Assembly (NCBI GenBank): GCA_964635575.1
Contig: CAZWNY010000004.1
Coordinates: forward strand, 1-55,364
Length of the DNA stretch: 55,364 bases
DNA from: GCA-2733415 sp964635575
GTDB taxonomy: Bacteria > Bacteroidota > Bacteroidia > Flavobacteriales > Flavobacteriaceae
Direction of reading: 5' to 3'
Position numbers and translations under genes: made by a program
Shown: in pieces, positions 7,925-16,979 of the stretch
How the letters are laid out: every line of letters begins with the position of its first letter
How positions within the stretch are numbered: position 1 is the first letter of the stretch
The notes under the pieces: model-generated
What the model was told of the DNA's origin: nothing
What the model saw: only the letters and a program-made list of their open reading frames with translations
Databases searched by the model: none

Positions 7925-8626
7925 TTATAACTCTAACACATCTTTCATCGTAAAAACACCTTGTTTTCCGATGATCCATTCGGCTGCAATTATCGCACCT
8001 AAAGCAAAACCACTTCGATTATGTGCAGTATGTTTAATTTCAATACTATCTACTTCGTTATTGTAATTTATAGTGTGAGTTCCAGGTATGTTATTAATGC
8101 GTTTTGCAGTGATTTTCAGGTTACTCTTTTTCGTTTCTGGAGCTAATGTCCAACCTTTTGCATTGGTGTTTTCAATAATTCCTTTTGCAAGTGTAATTGC
8201 GGTACCACTTGGAGCGTCTAATTTTTGTGTATGATGAGTTTCTTCTATATGTACGGTATATTGATTAAATTTACGCATCATTTTTGCCAATTGATTATTC
8301 AGTTCAAAAAAAATGTTTACACCTAAGCTAAAGTTTGATGCATAAATAAATGCTCCGTTTTTTTGTTTACAACGTGTTGTTATCTCATCATAATTATCCA
8401 ACCATCCTGTGGTACCAGAAATAATGGGTATTTTTTGGTTTAAACAGGTAGTAATATTAGCAACTGCGGCAGTAGGAGTGCTAAAATCGATAGCTACGTC
8501 TGTATCTTCAAAATTAATGTTTTTGGTGTTTTTGTTAATTTTTAAAATAATTGTATGTCCTCTTTGTATGGCTATTTGTTCAATTATTTTTCCCATTTTT
8601 CCGTAACCTAATAGTGCAATTTTCAT
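7925..8626 (-). CDS. dapB: 4-hydroxy-tetrahydrodipicolinate reductase
   Basis: DapB reduces the dihydrodipicolinate precursor with NAD(P)H in the lysine/diaminopimelate pathway, feeding peptidoglycan synthesis. The 233-residue protein has the nucleotide-binding GYGKMGK at residues 7-13. Its catalytic segment, EETHHTQKLDAPSGTA (about 128-143), carries the His pair and the Lys. The late NNEVDSIEIKHTAHNRSGFALGA matches the family's substrate-binding end. It starts 1 bp downstream of the DUF5683 gene's stop, so the two are almost certainly cotranscribed. Confidence 0.96.
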   Translation of the reverse strand: MKIALLGYGKMGKIIEQIAIQRGHTIILKINKNTKNINFEDTDVAIDFSTPTAAVANITTCLNQKIPIISGTTGWLDNYDEITTRCKQKNGAFIYASNFSLGVNIFFELNNQLAKMMRKFNQYTVHIEETHHTQKLDAPSGTAITLAKGIIENTNAKGWTLAPETKKSNLKITAKRINNIPGTHTINYNNEVDSIEIKHTAHNRSGFALGAIIAAEWIIGKQGVFTMKDVLEL

Positions 8627-8627
8627 C

Positions 8628-9212
8628 TTAAAATTTATAATTTAGGGTCGCCCCAATGTTTAGGCTTTGGGTAAAATCGTTTTGACGAAAATCGGGAGTT
8701 AAGCTTAGATTTTTGTCGACATTAAAGTTCATTAAATGTGCATCTACATTTGCATCTACAATATTTAAAATGTAAAAAACTGCGGTTACAATTATTGACA
8801 TTTCTTTGTTTTCGCTATGAAATTTTTGAGCACGAATAAGCGATTCATTTGACAATAGTTCAGCTCCTGTAACCTGGTTTATAAACTCATCGTCTTGATA
8901 ACCTGCTAAACGTCTTTTATACGCATTTCTAAATCGTTTATACTCTTTGTTATTTTGGCTGTAAAAGTAAATTCCCGAACCCATACCTGCGTAAACAATT
9001 GGTATTTTCCAATATTTTTTATTATAAGCTTGCCCTAAGCCAGGTACTATTGCGGAATAAAACGCGGCTTTTGCAGGTGATAAAACGGTAAATTTAGTAT
9101 TTTCTTCAAAAGCGATAGAATCTTTTTTAGTAATTTTTAATTCTTCTTTTTGTTGCGCCATCACAGTACAAAAAAAAACACAAAATAATATGGTTGCTAT
9201 TTTATTTTGCAC
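8628..9212 (-). CDS. DUF5683 family protein
   Basis: This 194-residue protein has an N-terminal signal peptide (KIATILFCVFFCTVMAQQ) and the segment PAKAAFYSAIVPGLGQAYNKKYWKIP, typical of DUF5683. Two further hydrophobic stretches follow (IPIVYAGMGSGIYFY and IIVTAVFYILNIVDANVDA). The start is GTG at 9212, inside the last codons of parB (11-bp overlap). The first downstream ATG would remove the signal peptide, so GTG is preferred. It lies between parB and dapB in an order I recall from many Flavobacteriaceae. No biochemical function is known; a membrane-associated role is likely. Confidence 0.88.
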   Translation of the reverse strand: MQNKIATILFCVFFCTVMAQQKEELKITKKDSIAFEENTKFTVLSPAKAAFYSAIVPGLGQAYNKKYWKIPIVYAGMGSGIYFYSQNNKEYKRFRNAYKRRLAGYQDDEFINQVTGAELLSNESLIRAQKFHSENKEMSIIVTAVFYILNIVDANVDAHLMNFNVDKNLSLTPDFRQNDFTQSLNIGATLNYKF

Positions 9213-10104
9213 TGTTTATTAATTTTTTAATCCGATTAAAATCTTCTTCCGATGAAAAAGGGATGGTAATATTTCCGCTACCAGAATTTCCTGATTTAAT
9301 AGCTATTTTTGCTCCAAAAAAGTCAGCAAAATCTTTCATTCCTTTTTTTATGTATTTTGGAACAGAAGGTATTGGTTTTTTACTTGAAAAATCTTTGTTA
9401 ATTTTATATTTTTTAACGAATTCTTCTGTAGCTCTAACGGATAATTTTTCGGATAATATGTGTTCGTAAATATCTAACTGAATGGGTAAATTTTCAATAT
9501 TAATTAATGCTCTACCGTGTCCCATGCTAATAAAACCGTCTTTCATACCAGTTTGAATAATAGGGTCGAGTTTTAATAAACGTAAAAAATTTGAAATAGT
9601 TGATCGTTTTTTACCTACACGTTCGCTCATTTGCTCTTGTGTAAGGTTAATTTCGTCAATTAAACGTTGGTATGATAGCGCGACTTCAATAGGGTCTAAG
9701 TCTTGACGTTGAATATTTTCTACCAATGCCATTTCTAAAGATTCTTGATCGTTAGCTAAACGAACATAAGCAGGTATACTTTTTAAGCCTACTAATTTTG
9801 AGGCTCTAAAACGGCGTTCACCAGAAATTAGTTGAAATTTATTGAGTCCTACTTTACGAACCGTAATGGGTTGTATTATTCCTAATTCTCGAATGGAAGT
9901 CGATAATTCTCTTAAACTTTCTTCATTAAAAGAAGTACGAGGTTGAAATGGGTTTACTTCAATTGCTTTAACATCGAGTTCAATAATATTACCCACAACT
10001 TGATCTGCATTTTTGTCTGATACAGATGTAATATCATTTTTAGGGTCTTTAAAAAGTGCGCTAACGCCACGTCCTAATGCTTGTCTTTTAGTTGCTTTTG
10101 CCAT
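9202..10104 (-). CDS. parB: Chromosome partitioning protein ParB
   Basis: ParB binds parS sites as a CTP-dependent clamp and works with ParA to segregate chromosome origins. The 300-residue protein shows the N-terminal domain with ELDVKAIEVNPFQPRTSF and LISGERRFRASKL, then ALVENIQRQDLDPIEVALSY. A helix-turn-helix region follows (LTQEQMSERVGKKRSTISNFLRLL, about residues 152-175), and the C-terminal dimerisation part is last. Its ATG shares one base with the stop of parA (TAATG), which implies translational coupling. No parS-like palindrome is visible in the window. Confidence 0.97.
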   Translation of the reverse strand: MAKATKRQALGRGVSALFKDPKNDITSVSDKNADQVVGNIIELDVKAIEVNPFQPRTSFNEESLRELSTSIRELGIIQPITVRKVGLNKFQLISGERRFRASKLVGLKSIPAYVRLANDQESLEMALVENIQRQDLDPIEVALSYQRLIDEINLTQEQMSERVGKKRSTISNFLRLLKLDPIIQTGMKDGFISMGHGRALINIENLPIQLDIYEHILSEKLSVRATEEFVKKYKINKDFSSKKPIPSVPKYIKKGMKDFADFFGAKIAIKSGNSGSGNITIPFSSEEDFNRIKKLINSAK

Positions 10105-10868
10105 TAGCTGTTTTTCTTAATAATTTCTTCTGCTAAATTTAAATAGTTTAATGCTCCTTTGCTTGAGGCATCATAGTCAATAATACTTTCTCCAAAACTT
10201 GGTGCTTCACTTAAACGTACATTACGTTGTATTATCGTTTTAAAAACCATGTCGTTAAAGTGTTTTTGTACTTCTTCAACTACTTGGTTTGATAATCGTA
10301 AGCGAGAATCGTACATGGTTAGTAGTAAGCCTTCAATATCTAAATCAGGGTTGTGTATTTTTTGAATGCTTTTTATGGTATTTAACAGCTTTCCTAAACC
10401 TTCTAATGCAAAATATTCGCATTGTATGGGAATAATTACGGAATCTGCTGCGGTTAATGCGTTTAGGGTTAGTAGTCCTAAAGATGGTGCGCAATCTATC
10501 AGAATATAATCATAATCATCAACAATGCTTACTAATGCTTTTTTTAGCATGTATTCTCTATCTTCTTTATCGACTAATTCAATTTCGATAGCCACTAAAT
10601 CAATATGCGATGGCATTACCGATACGTTTGGCGAATTGGAAATTACAATAGCTTCCTTTGCAGTTGCTGTATGTTCAATTACATGGTATGTCCCTACAGT
10701 TAATCCTTCTACGTCTAAACCTAAACCAGAGGTTGCGTTAGCTTGCGGATCAGCATCTATTAATAATATTTTTTTATCTAAAACTCCTAAAGATGCTGCT
10801 AAGTTTACCGAAGTAGTCGTTTTACCAACTCCTCCTTTTTGATTTGCAATTGCGATGATTTTACCCAT
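10104..10868 (-). CDS. parA: Chromosome partitioning ATPase ParA (Soj)
   Basis: ParA is a Walker-type ATPase that binds DNA non-specifically and drives ParB-parS movement. I chose the ATG at 10868, giving MGKIIAIANQKGGVGKTT and 254 residues. An upstream in-frame start at 10907 would add 13 residues that do not fit the family. The deviant Walker A KGGVGKTT lies at residues 10-17, the A' motif in ILLIDADPQANATSGLG, and Walker B in YDYILIDCAPSLG. It is the first gene of the parAB-DUF5683-dapB-lepB row. Confidence 0.97.
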   Translation of the reverse strand: MGKIIAIANQKGGVGKTTTSVNLAASLGVLDKKILLIDADPQANATSGLGLDVEGLTVGTYHVIEHTATAKEAIVISNSPNVSVMPSHIDLVAIEIELVDKEDREYMLKKALVSIVDDYDYILIDCAPSLGLLTLNALTAADSVIIPIQCEYFALEGLGKLLNTIKSIQKIHNPDLDIEGLLLTMYDSRLRLSNQVVEEVQKHFNDMVFKTIIQRNVRLSEAPSFGESIIDYDASSKGALNYLNLAEEIIKKNS

Positions 10869-11020
10869 TAATTTTTTATGTTTTTTAATAGAATTGTAAA
10901 AATACAATTATTTATTTATATGCCAAGTAAGAAATTGTTAACTATTGGTTAAACTTATAAATTTAATTATATGGTTGTTTATAATAAGGGTATATTTACC
11001 TTTAAACAATTTAATTAAAA

Positions 11021-12012
11021 ATGAAAAACTTTACTAGTAAATTAAAAATTATTTGCTTTTTTATTGTTGCAATAAGTTCAAACGTAAATAGCCAAACTAT
11101 AAAAGGTTATGTTTTTAAAAAAGAGACAAATAAACCAATAGAACTTGCTTCCGTTTACTTTAACAATACTACTTTAGGTGTTGTAACCAATAAAAAAGGA
11201 TATTTNNNNNNNNNNNNGAAAAACCAAATATAAAAACAGCGTTGATAATCAGTTTTTTAGGATGTAAAAGTTTAATAATAAACAAATTTAACAACAATAA
11301 AACAACTATTTTTTATATGGTTGATGCTTCAGAAAAATTAGACGAAGTAGTTATTACAGATAAAGATCCACTTACAAGAAAACAAAAACTAATGATGTTT
11401 AGGCGTATGTTTTTAGGAAAAATAGTTAATGAAAATATTAAAATTAAAAATGAAAAAGACTTAGTTTTACGATATAGTAGTAGTAGAAAAACACTAACAG
11501 TAAAGTCTAAAAAAACACTTATTATTTATAATAAATACTTAGGATATAAATTAGAATACTCGCTTGTTAAATTTACTTTCGAGCAAAGAAAACGTAGAGT
11601 TTTGTTTTTTGGAACTACAAAGTTTACAGCGTTATCTAATCGCAAAAAATACTTAAAACGTAGAAAAGAGACATACTCAGGTTCAATATTACATTTTATG
11701 CGATCAATTTATACCAATACATTAAAAGATAATAAATTTGGATTAACTAAAAAAGGATGGTTAGTAAGTACTAAAGATTATATGGATACCAAATTAAAAG
11801 AAGAAATAATACATGTAAAAACAAATACTGACACTATACCAATAGTATATTATGCTCAAAAAAAGCTAAAGTTGTCAAAAATGATTGTTGAAGGAAAAGA
11901 ATTTAGAATAGATCAATTAGGAAATTATATTTCTAATTTACAAGTGTTATTTAGCGGTAATATGGGTACTCAAAAAGTGTTTAATATGTTGCCGTTAAAT
12001 TATACGCCTTAA
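11021..12012 (+). CDS. CarboxypepD_reg-like protein, interrupted by an assembly gap
   Basis: The gene begins at ATG 11021 with a signal peptide (LKIICFFIVAISSNVNSQ). A carboxypeptidase regulatory-like beta-sandwich follows (IKGYVFKKETNKPIELASVY, then TTLGVVTNKKGY), typical of flavobacterial outer-membrane-associated proteins. It runs into 12 Ns at 11206-11217. Past the gap it resumes as NIKTALIISFLGCKSL, the usual next strand, and continues to a stop at 12012 through a roughly 250-residue basic domain that I do not recognise. The two halves are in different frames across 12 Ns, so the true missing length should be 1 modulo 3. It is therefore one gene split by assembly, not a real frameshift. 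It is divergent from parA. Confidence 0.8.
11206..11217. other. Assembly gap (12 Ns)
   Basis: A run of 12 unknown bases inside the CarboxypepD_reg-like gene. Spacing of the beta-sandwich motifs on both sides suggests only about 20-30 bases are missing. The placeholder length does not preserve the frame. Confidence 0.95.
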
Positions 12013-12071
12013 AGCTATGTATTATGGTAAGGTTTAATAATGTTCAAAAAAAAACGTATATCCTTTTCAAT

Positions 12072-12110
12072 AAAAAAAGCAACCTTAATTATTAAGGTTG
12101 CTTTTTTTTT
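12072..12110. terminator. Bidirectional terminator between convergent genes
   Basis: GCAACCTTAA (12079-12088) pairs with TTAAGGTTGC (12092-12101) around a TTA loop. An A7 run precedes it and a run of ten Ts follows, so each strand has a U-tract. It serves the plus-strand gene ending at 12012 and the M16 peptidase ending at 12133. Confidence 0.9.
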
Positions 12111-12132
12111 ATTGAATTAAATATAAAAGTGT

Positions 12133-14976
12133 TTATTTTTTTTCGGGCATTAAAATACCAACAACTGCTCCGTTGTTAAAGTACTTTTTAGCTGTATTTT
12201 GTATTTGTTTTGCAGTTATATTATTTACCGCATCTTCATAATTTAAAACTCCGTTAATATCTTTCTTATTAAAATCGGCTTTTGCAATTTTAGATAACCA
12301 GAAACTATTTTTCTTTATTTGTTCTTTTCTGTTTAATAAAAAAGCTTCTTTTGCTTTATTTACATCTTTTTCAGAAGGTCCTTTTTCTATTAAATTAGCT
12401 ACTTCTTTCATTGCTATTGTTTTTAGCATTTCGGAGTTTTCTGGAGCACAACTAAATGAAACGTTTAAAGTATGCATATCGTAAATACCGTCAGTCATAC
12501 GAGCACTAACTCTTGGTGAGTATACTCCTGAAATTTCTTCTCTTAATTTTTCTACCATTTTAATAGATAAAATTTCGCCTATCGTTTTAATTGCTAATGC
12601 ATCTTTATCATTGTAAGGAGCTTCACCTCTATAAATGATGTTTACCATACTTTTTGGGTCGTTCCCTTTATAGAAAGTTTTGGTATGGCTTCCTTTAATT
12701 GCTCTGAATCCTAAATCTTTAAAATTTTCTCTTTCTTTAGTTGATGGTAAACTTGCAATGTATAATTCTGCGTATTTTTTTAATTGACTTTCATCAAAAT
12801 TTCCAACAAAGTAAAAATTAAAATCTCCTGCATTAGCAAAACGCTCTTGGTATATTTTGTACGCTAAATTATAGTTTGTTTTGTCATAATCTTCTGGAGT
12901 AGGAAAACCTGTAAATCGAGGACTTTTTCCGTATTGAAATTTATTAAATTCATTAGAAAAATAATAATTTGGGTTGGCTAATAAATTTCTTAAAAAACCT
13001 TTTTGTTTTGTAGCGTGTGATTGAAATGCTTCTTCATCTTTATTTACTGCTGTAAAGTTTAAATGAATAAGTTGAAATAGGGTTTCTAAGTCTTTTGGAG
13101 TAGATGAGCCTCTCATTCCTTCATTACTATTAGAAATTAGAGGGTTTACTTTAACTATTTTACCTGTTAAAAATTTATTTAAAGCATTTTTATCAAGTCC
13201 TGCAATACCACCTTCGGTTACGGCGTTAATTGCTAAATGTGAAGCTAAATAATCTTCAGTGCTAATTATTGAAGTTCCTCCATAACTTTGACATTTAAAT
13301 AAAATCTGATCATTTCTAAAGTCTGTTTTTTTGTACGATACTTTAGCACCATTACTTAATGTTATGGTTTTTATATTTAACTTATCGTTGTTAGTTTCGT
13401 TTACAATACTTCCTGCTTTTGGTAATGTCGCAAATAATGATTCTTTTACGGCTTCATCTTGATAAGGTTTAATAGTTGTGCTTGTTTTTACTTCTTCTAA
13501 AAGGGCTAAAACTTCTTTTTCAGTAGTAGTTTTTTCTTTTCCTGTAAGTAAAACAAATCGGTTAGTGTCTTTAATATACGTTTTAATTAACGCATTAATT
13601 TCTTCTAATTGAATAGTTGGTAGTTGTTCTTTTACAAAATTATGAGACCATTCAATACTCTGAAAAGATTCTTCTTCTAAAAAATTAGATAAAAGTGGAG
13701 CTACCAATACTTTAGACTCCATTTTATCTTTGTTTAAAAACTGTTTTTCTAAACTTGCTAAAATTGCTGTTTTTGCACGTTCAAATTCTCCTTTTTGAAA
13801 ACCAAAACGTTTTACACGTTCATTTTCTTCAACTAAAGCTCTTAATGCAGTAAGATGATCTGTTCCTGCAACCATTGCCATTGATTGGTATGCTTCTTTG
13901 TTTCTTGCGTACGTACCTCCATTAAACGAAAAACCGTAAATAAATGGTGGGTTTTTGCTGTTTCGTAATTCTCCTAAACGATTATTAATCATTGTTGAAA
14001 ATAAATTTTGAATAATCGATTTTCTTGCGTCTTTTGTTGTTACTTCTGGTGTTGGAGTATTACTGTCATTAAAATACATTAACTGTACTTGGTTAAAACT
14101 AGCTTCTTTATCAGATTCTATCGAAACCAAAGTTTCATCATGATTTGTGATTAAAAATACTTCTCGTTTTCTTGGGTTTTCAACTTTTGGTTGTTTACCA
14201 AAGTGTTTTTTTATTTTTGCTTCTAATACAGCAACATCTATATCTCCTACGGCAATAACTGCCATTAAGTCGGGTCTATACCAATCTTTATAAAAACGTC
14301 TAAGAACATCTGGCTTAAAGTTTTCAATAATTTCTTTTTTTCCGATAGGTAATCGTTCTGAATATTTTGAATTGTATAATAGCTTCGGTAAATAATTTTT
14401 CATCATTCTTTCATTTGCACCTAATCTTGTTCTGTATTCTTCAAGTACAACGCCTCTTTCTTTGTTAATTTCTTCATCAGTTAACAAGGCATGAAATGCC
14501 CAGTCTGCTAATATTTGAAATCCTTTTTCTAATATTTCAGGATCATCACTTGGTATTGGTAAAATATAAACGGTTTCATCAAACCCTGTGTAAGCGTTTA
14601 AATGGGCACCAAATTTCACTCCAATTCCTTGTAAATAATCTACTAATTCATTTTTTTCAAAGTTTTTAGTTCCGTTAAAACACATGTGTTCCATAAAATG
14701 AGCTAATCCTTGTTGGTCATCATCTTCTAAAATAGATCCTGCATTTACAATTAAACGCAACTCTACTTTATTGGCAGGTTTACCGTTGTTTTGAATGTAA
14801 TATTTTAATCCGTTACTTAATGTGCCTGTAACTACATTAGGGTTGTTCGGTATTAATTGTTCTGAAATATTTTGTATTATCGTTTCATTTTTATGTGTAG
14901 TAGCATCAGGAGATTTCGTAGTTTTACAGGCTATTAGACCTAATAAAATGACTACAGGGAATACTTTTTTATACAT
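12133..14976 (-). CDS. M16 family zinc metallopeptidase, lipoprotein
   Basis: This 947-residue protein is an inverzincin-type (pitrilysin-like) peptidase. The zinc site is the inverted motif HFMEH at residues 93-97, with the downstream Glu in RGVVLEEYRTR (about 180). A second M16-like half from about residue 500 lacks the HxxEH, as is usual for two-domain members. The N-terminus MYKKVFPVVILLGLIACKTT carries a lipobox with Cys17, so it is probably lipid-anchored in the envelope. It has its own promoter at 15002-15030 and ends at a shared terminator, so it is monocistronic. Substrates are unknown; peptide degradation is likely. Confidence 0.94.
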   Translation of the reverse strand: MYKKVFPVVILLGLIACKTTKSPDATTHKNETIIQNISEQLIPNNPNVVTGTLSNGLKYYIQNNGKPANKVELRLIVNAGSILEDDDQQGLAHFMEHMCFNGTKNFEKNELVDYLQGIGVKFGAHLNAYTGFDETVYILPIPSDDPEILEKGFQILADWAFHALLTDEEINKERGVVLEEYRTRLGANERMMKNYLPKLLYNSKYSERLPIGKKEIIENFKPDVLRRFYKDWYRPDLMAVIAVGDIDVAVLEAKIKKHFGKQPKVENPRKREVFLITNHDETLVSIESDKEASFNQVQLMYFNDSNTPTPEVTTKDARKSIIQNLFSTMINNRLGELRNSKNPPFIYGFSFNGGTYARNKEAYQSMAMVAGTDHLTALRALVEENERVKRFGFQKGEFERAKTAILASLEKQFLNKDKMESKVLVAPLLSNFLEEESFQSIEWSHNFVKEQLPTIQLEEINALIKTYIKDTNRFVLLTGKEKTTTEKEVLALLEEVKTSTTIKPYQDEAVKESLFATLPKAGSIVNETNNDKLNIKTITLSNGAKVSYKKTDFRNDQILFKCQSYGGTSIISTEDYLASHLAINAVTEGGIAGLDKNALNKFLTGKIVKVNPLISNSNEGMRGSSTPKDLETLFQLIHLNFTAVNKDEEAFQSHATKQKGFLRNLLANPNYYFSNEFNKFQYGKSPRFTGFPTPEDYDKTNYNLAYKIYQERFANAGDFNFYFVGNFDESQLKKYAELYIASLPSTKERENFKDLGFRAIKGSHTKTFYKGNDPKSMVNIIYRGEAPYNDKDALAIKTIGEILSIKMVEKLREEISGVYSPRVSARMTDGIYDMHTLNVSFSCAPENSEMLKTIAMKEVANLIEKGPSEKDVNKAKEAFLLNRKEQIKKNSFWLSKIAKADFNKKDINGVLNYEDAVNNITAKQIQNTAKKYFNNGAVVGILMPEKK

Positions 14977-15001
14977 GTTTTATAGATTAATTGTTAGACT
15001 A

Positions 15002-15030
15002 CAAATATACATTTTTATTTTTAAGTACAA
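15002..15030 (-). promoter_or_regulatory. Bacteroidota-type promoter of the M16 peptidase gene
   Basis: On the minus strand, TTG (15030-15028) is followed after 18 nt by TATATTTG (15009-15002), 25 nt upstream of the ATG. Both boxes and the spacing fit the phylum's sigma factor consensus. Confidence 0.7.
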
Positions 15031-15210
15031 AAAGTGTGTTTTACGGTAGCCTTAATGTTATTTTTTAAACTCTTTAACTGAATTGCTTTTATAAGCGTTA
15101 ACAAATAACTTTAATTTTCGATTAGTGAAGGTCTTTCTTTAATTAACCTCCGTTAAAAAAAATATTTCAAAAAAATCGGATTACCCCTTATAAACACTTA
15201 TACCAATACA

Positions 15211-15252
15211 ACATATAAAGTATTCCAATTTATTTTGGACTATTTTATATGT
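15211..15252. other. Imperfect 18-bp inverted repeat just downstream of the Dus gene
   Basis: 15211-15228 (ACATATAAAGTATTCCAA) pairs with 15235-15252 around a 6-nt loop, with one G-U pair and one mismatch. It begins 11 bp past the dihydrouridine synthase stop. No U-tract follows on the minus strand, so it is not a standard terminator. It may protect the 3' end of the mRNA. The rest of 14977-15262 shows only the M16 promoter. Confidence 0.5.
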
Positions 15253-15262
15253 CACAAAGATA

Positions 15263-16210
15263 TTATTCCGCAGCTTTTAGTATTTCAGCAACTGCATTTT
15301 GATATGCTTTTGGATTTCTTGCTTTTTTAATTTTTTTAAATACTTTTTGAGAGTCTGTAAACGATTTCGAAAAATATTCCCAAAACCCAAGCATTTTCAT
15401 TCGTATAGGTGTTGGTCCAGACAAAATCGCATCATATTCATTATAAATAGTATTATGAAATTCGCTAAAAACTTGAAATTTATTTTTAGGGTATTCAAAC
15501 GTATTATTCTTAATCATATTTGGCAAAAAAGGGTCTGCTATTAATCCTCTACCAATCATCCAATGGTTAATGCTTGGAAAACGCGCTTTCATTTCCTGAA
15601 AACCTGCAACTGTTGTGATGTCACCATTGTAATATATTTTATGTTTTGTGTTTTCTAACACGTTCTCAAAAGCATCTAAATGCACACCGCCTTTGTATAA
15701 TTGTTTACCTATACGAGCATGAATTGCAATGTTTTTTATCGGGTATTTATCAAGTATTGGTAATGTTTCTAATATTTCTTCGGGGTTATCATAACCTAAT
15801 CTCATTTTCATAGAAACTACAACGTTACTTTCTTGATGTACTCGATGTAAAATTTCATCTATTTTATCAGATTCTTTTATTAAACCTGAACCCATGCCAC
15901 GTTTTGTAACCATCGGATATGGACAGCCTAAATTCCAATTTAACTCTTGGTAACCTAAAGATTGAATGTAGTTTACTACAAATAAAAACTCGTCCACATT
16001 ATTGGTCATTACTTGTGGTATTAATTCGGATACGTTATTGTTTTCGGGCAACAAATCGCGTTGGTATGAATTTTTAATAATCATTTTTCCGTTTAAACGG
16101 ATATATGGTGCATAAAATGTATCAATTCCTCCAAAGTAATGATGAAATGCATTTCGAAATCGAAAATCAGTAAACCCTTGTAATGGTGATGATAGTAAAA
16201 TGTCTTTCAT
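15263..16210 (-). CDS. tRNA-dihydrouridine synthase family protein
   Basis: Dus enzymes use FMN and NADPH to reduce specific tRNA uridines to dihydrouridine. The 315-residue protein has the N-terminal LSSPLQGFTDFRFR and the catalytic-Cys segment NWNLGCPYPMVTKRGMGSGL (Cys96). It also has VVSMKMRLGY, the IAIHARIGKQLYKGG segment and the late MIGRGLIADPFL. The barrel and the short helical C-terminal domain look complete. Which uridine it modifies cannot be told from the sequence; DusA/B/C-type naming would be guesswork. It stands apart from its upstream neighbour by 259 bp. Confidence 0.93.
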   Translation of the reverse strand: MKDILLSSPLQGFTDFRFRNAFHHYFGGIDTFYAPYIRLNGKMIIKNSYQRDLLPENNNVSELIPQVMTNNVDEFLFVVNYIQSLGYQELNWNLGCPYPMVTKRGMGSGLIKESDKIDEILHRVHQESNVVVSMKMRLGYDNPEEILETLPILDKYPIKNIAIHARIGKQLYKGGVHLDAFENVLENTKHKIYYNGDITTVAGFQEMKARFPSINHWMIGRGLIADPFLPNMIKNNTFEYPKNKFQVFSEFHNTIYNEYDAILSGPTPIRMKMLGFWEYFSKSFTDSQKVFKKIKKARNPKAYQNAVAEILKAAE

Positions 16211-16469
16211 AGTTTTCTATATTGATTTTTTGGTGCACCAATTGGATTATTAAATATTTTACGCTGCGTTTTAAACACTACGAGGTGTCTTTTTTTTGTC
16301 CAAAAAACTAATCTAATTCAATTTTTTTTTTTAGAATTGGTGTAGAATAAAACAGGCGTTATTGAGTACATAGAAGTAGCTGGTTCTTTTTATTCAAATT
16401 AAAAGAATGTTTTGTTTGTATCTACAATTTGTTAAAAAAACTTAAATTAATTTTAGTAACCATAAACAA

Positions 16470-16979
16470 TTATTTTACAATTTCTACAGGTTTATTGGTG
16501 TTATTTATTTTAACAATTGTAAATGGTTGGGTAATTATCATGGTTACTATTTCATTCGGTTTAGGATGAGTTTCTTTTATTTTTACCGTTATTTCATTTT
16601 CATTTTCGACTACCGATGTTACTTTTACGCTGTAACCACCTGTATTTTTTTCGCCCATAAAAATAGCAACAATAGTTGCGGTATTAAAATCTACTTTTGG
16701 TAATGCATATTTGGGTTTTTTAGAAGTATTAATTTTTTTGTATATTTTTTGTAATGCTTTAGGTTCTTTAATTACCCATATTTGTGGATTAGTAAAACCG
16801 TTTACTTGTGCTTCAATTAAGGTTTCAAACATTTTAGTAGTTTTTTTGCTTTTTGCTGCAACTATTACTTGTTTTTTAGCTACTTGTTGTTTACTTGTTG
16901 TTGTTTGTGTGCTGGTATTTTTTTTTGTTCCTCCACAACTTATTAAAGTCAATAGAAATAAGGCTATTATTGTTTTCAT
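16470..16979 (-). CDS. PrcB-like lipoprotein (PrcB C-terminal domain)
   Basis: This 169-residue protein starts MKTIIALFLLTLISCGGTKK, a lipoprotein signal with Cys15. The C-terminal half (FNTATIVAIFMGEKNTGGYS, VTMIITQPFTIVKI) matches the PrcB_C domain. It is named after a subunit of the Treponema dentilysin protease complex, where it helps stabilise the protease. Here no dentilysin gene is adjacent. Its ATG overlaps the bshA stop by 4 bp, so it is translated from the same message. A link to thiol metabolism is only positional. Confidence 0.8.
   Translation of the reverse strand: MKTIIALFLLTLISCGGTKKNTSTQTTTSKQQVAKKQVIVAAKSKKTTKMFETLIEAQVNGFTNPQIWVIKEPKALQKIYKKINTSKKPKYALPKVDFNTATIVAIFMGEKNTGGYSVKVTSVVENENEITVKIKETHPKPNEIVTMIITQPFTIVKINNTNKPVEIVK

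Noticed and set aside
9202..10868. Possible parS sites near parAB
   Set aside because: I looked for TGTTTCACGTGAAACA-like palindromes and saw none. Isolated CACGTG words (for example near 27620) lack the flanks.
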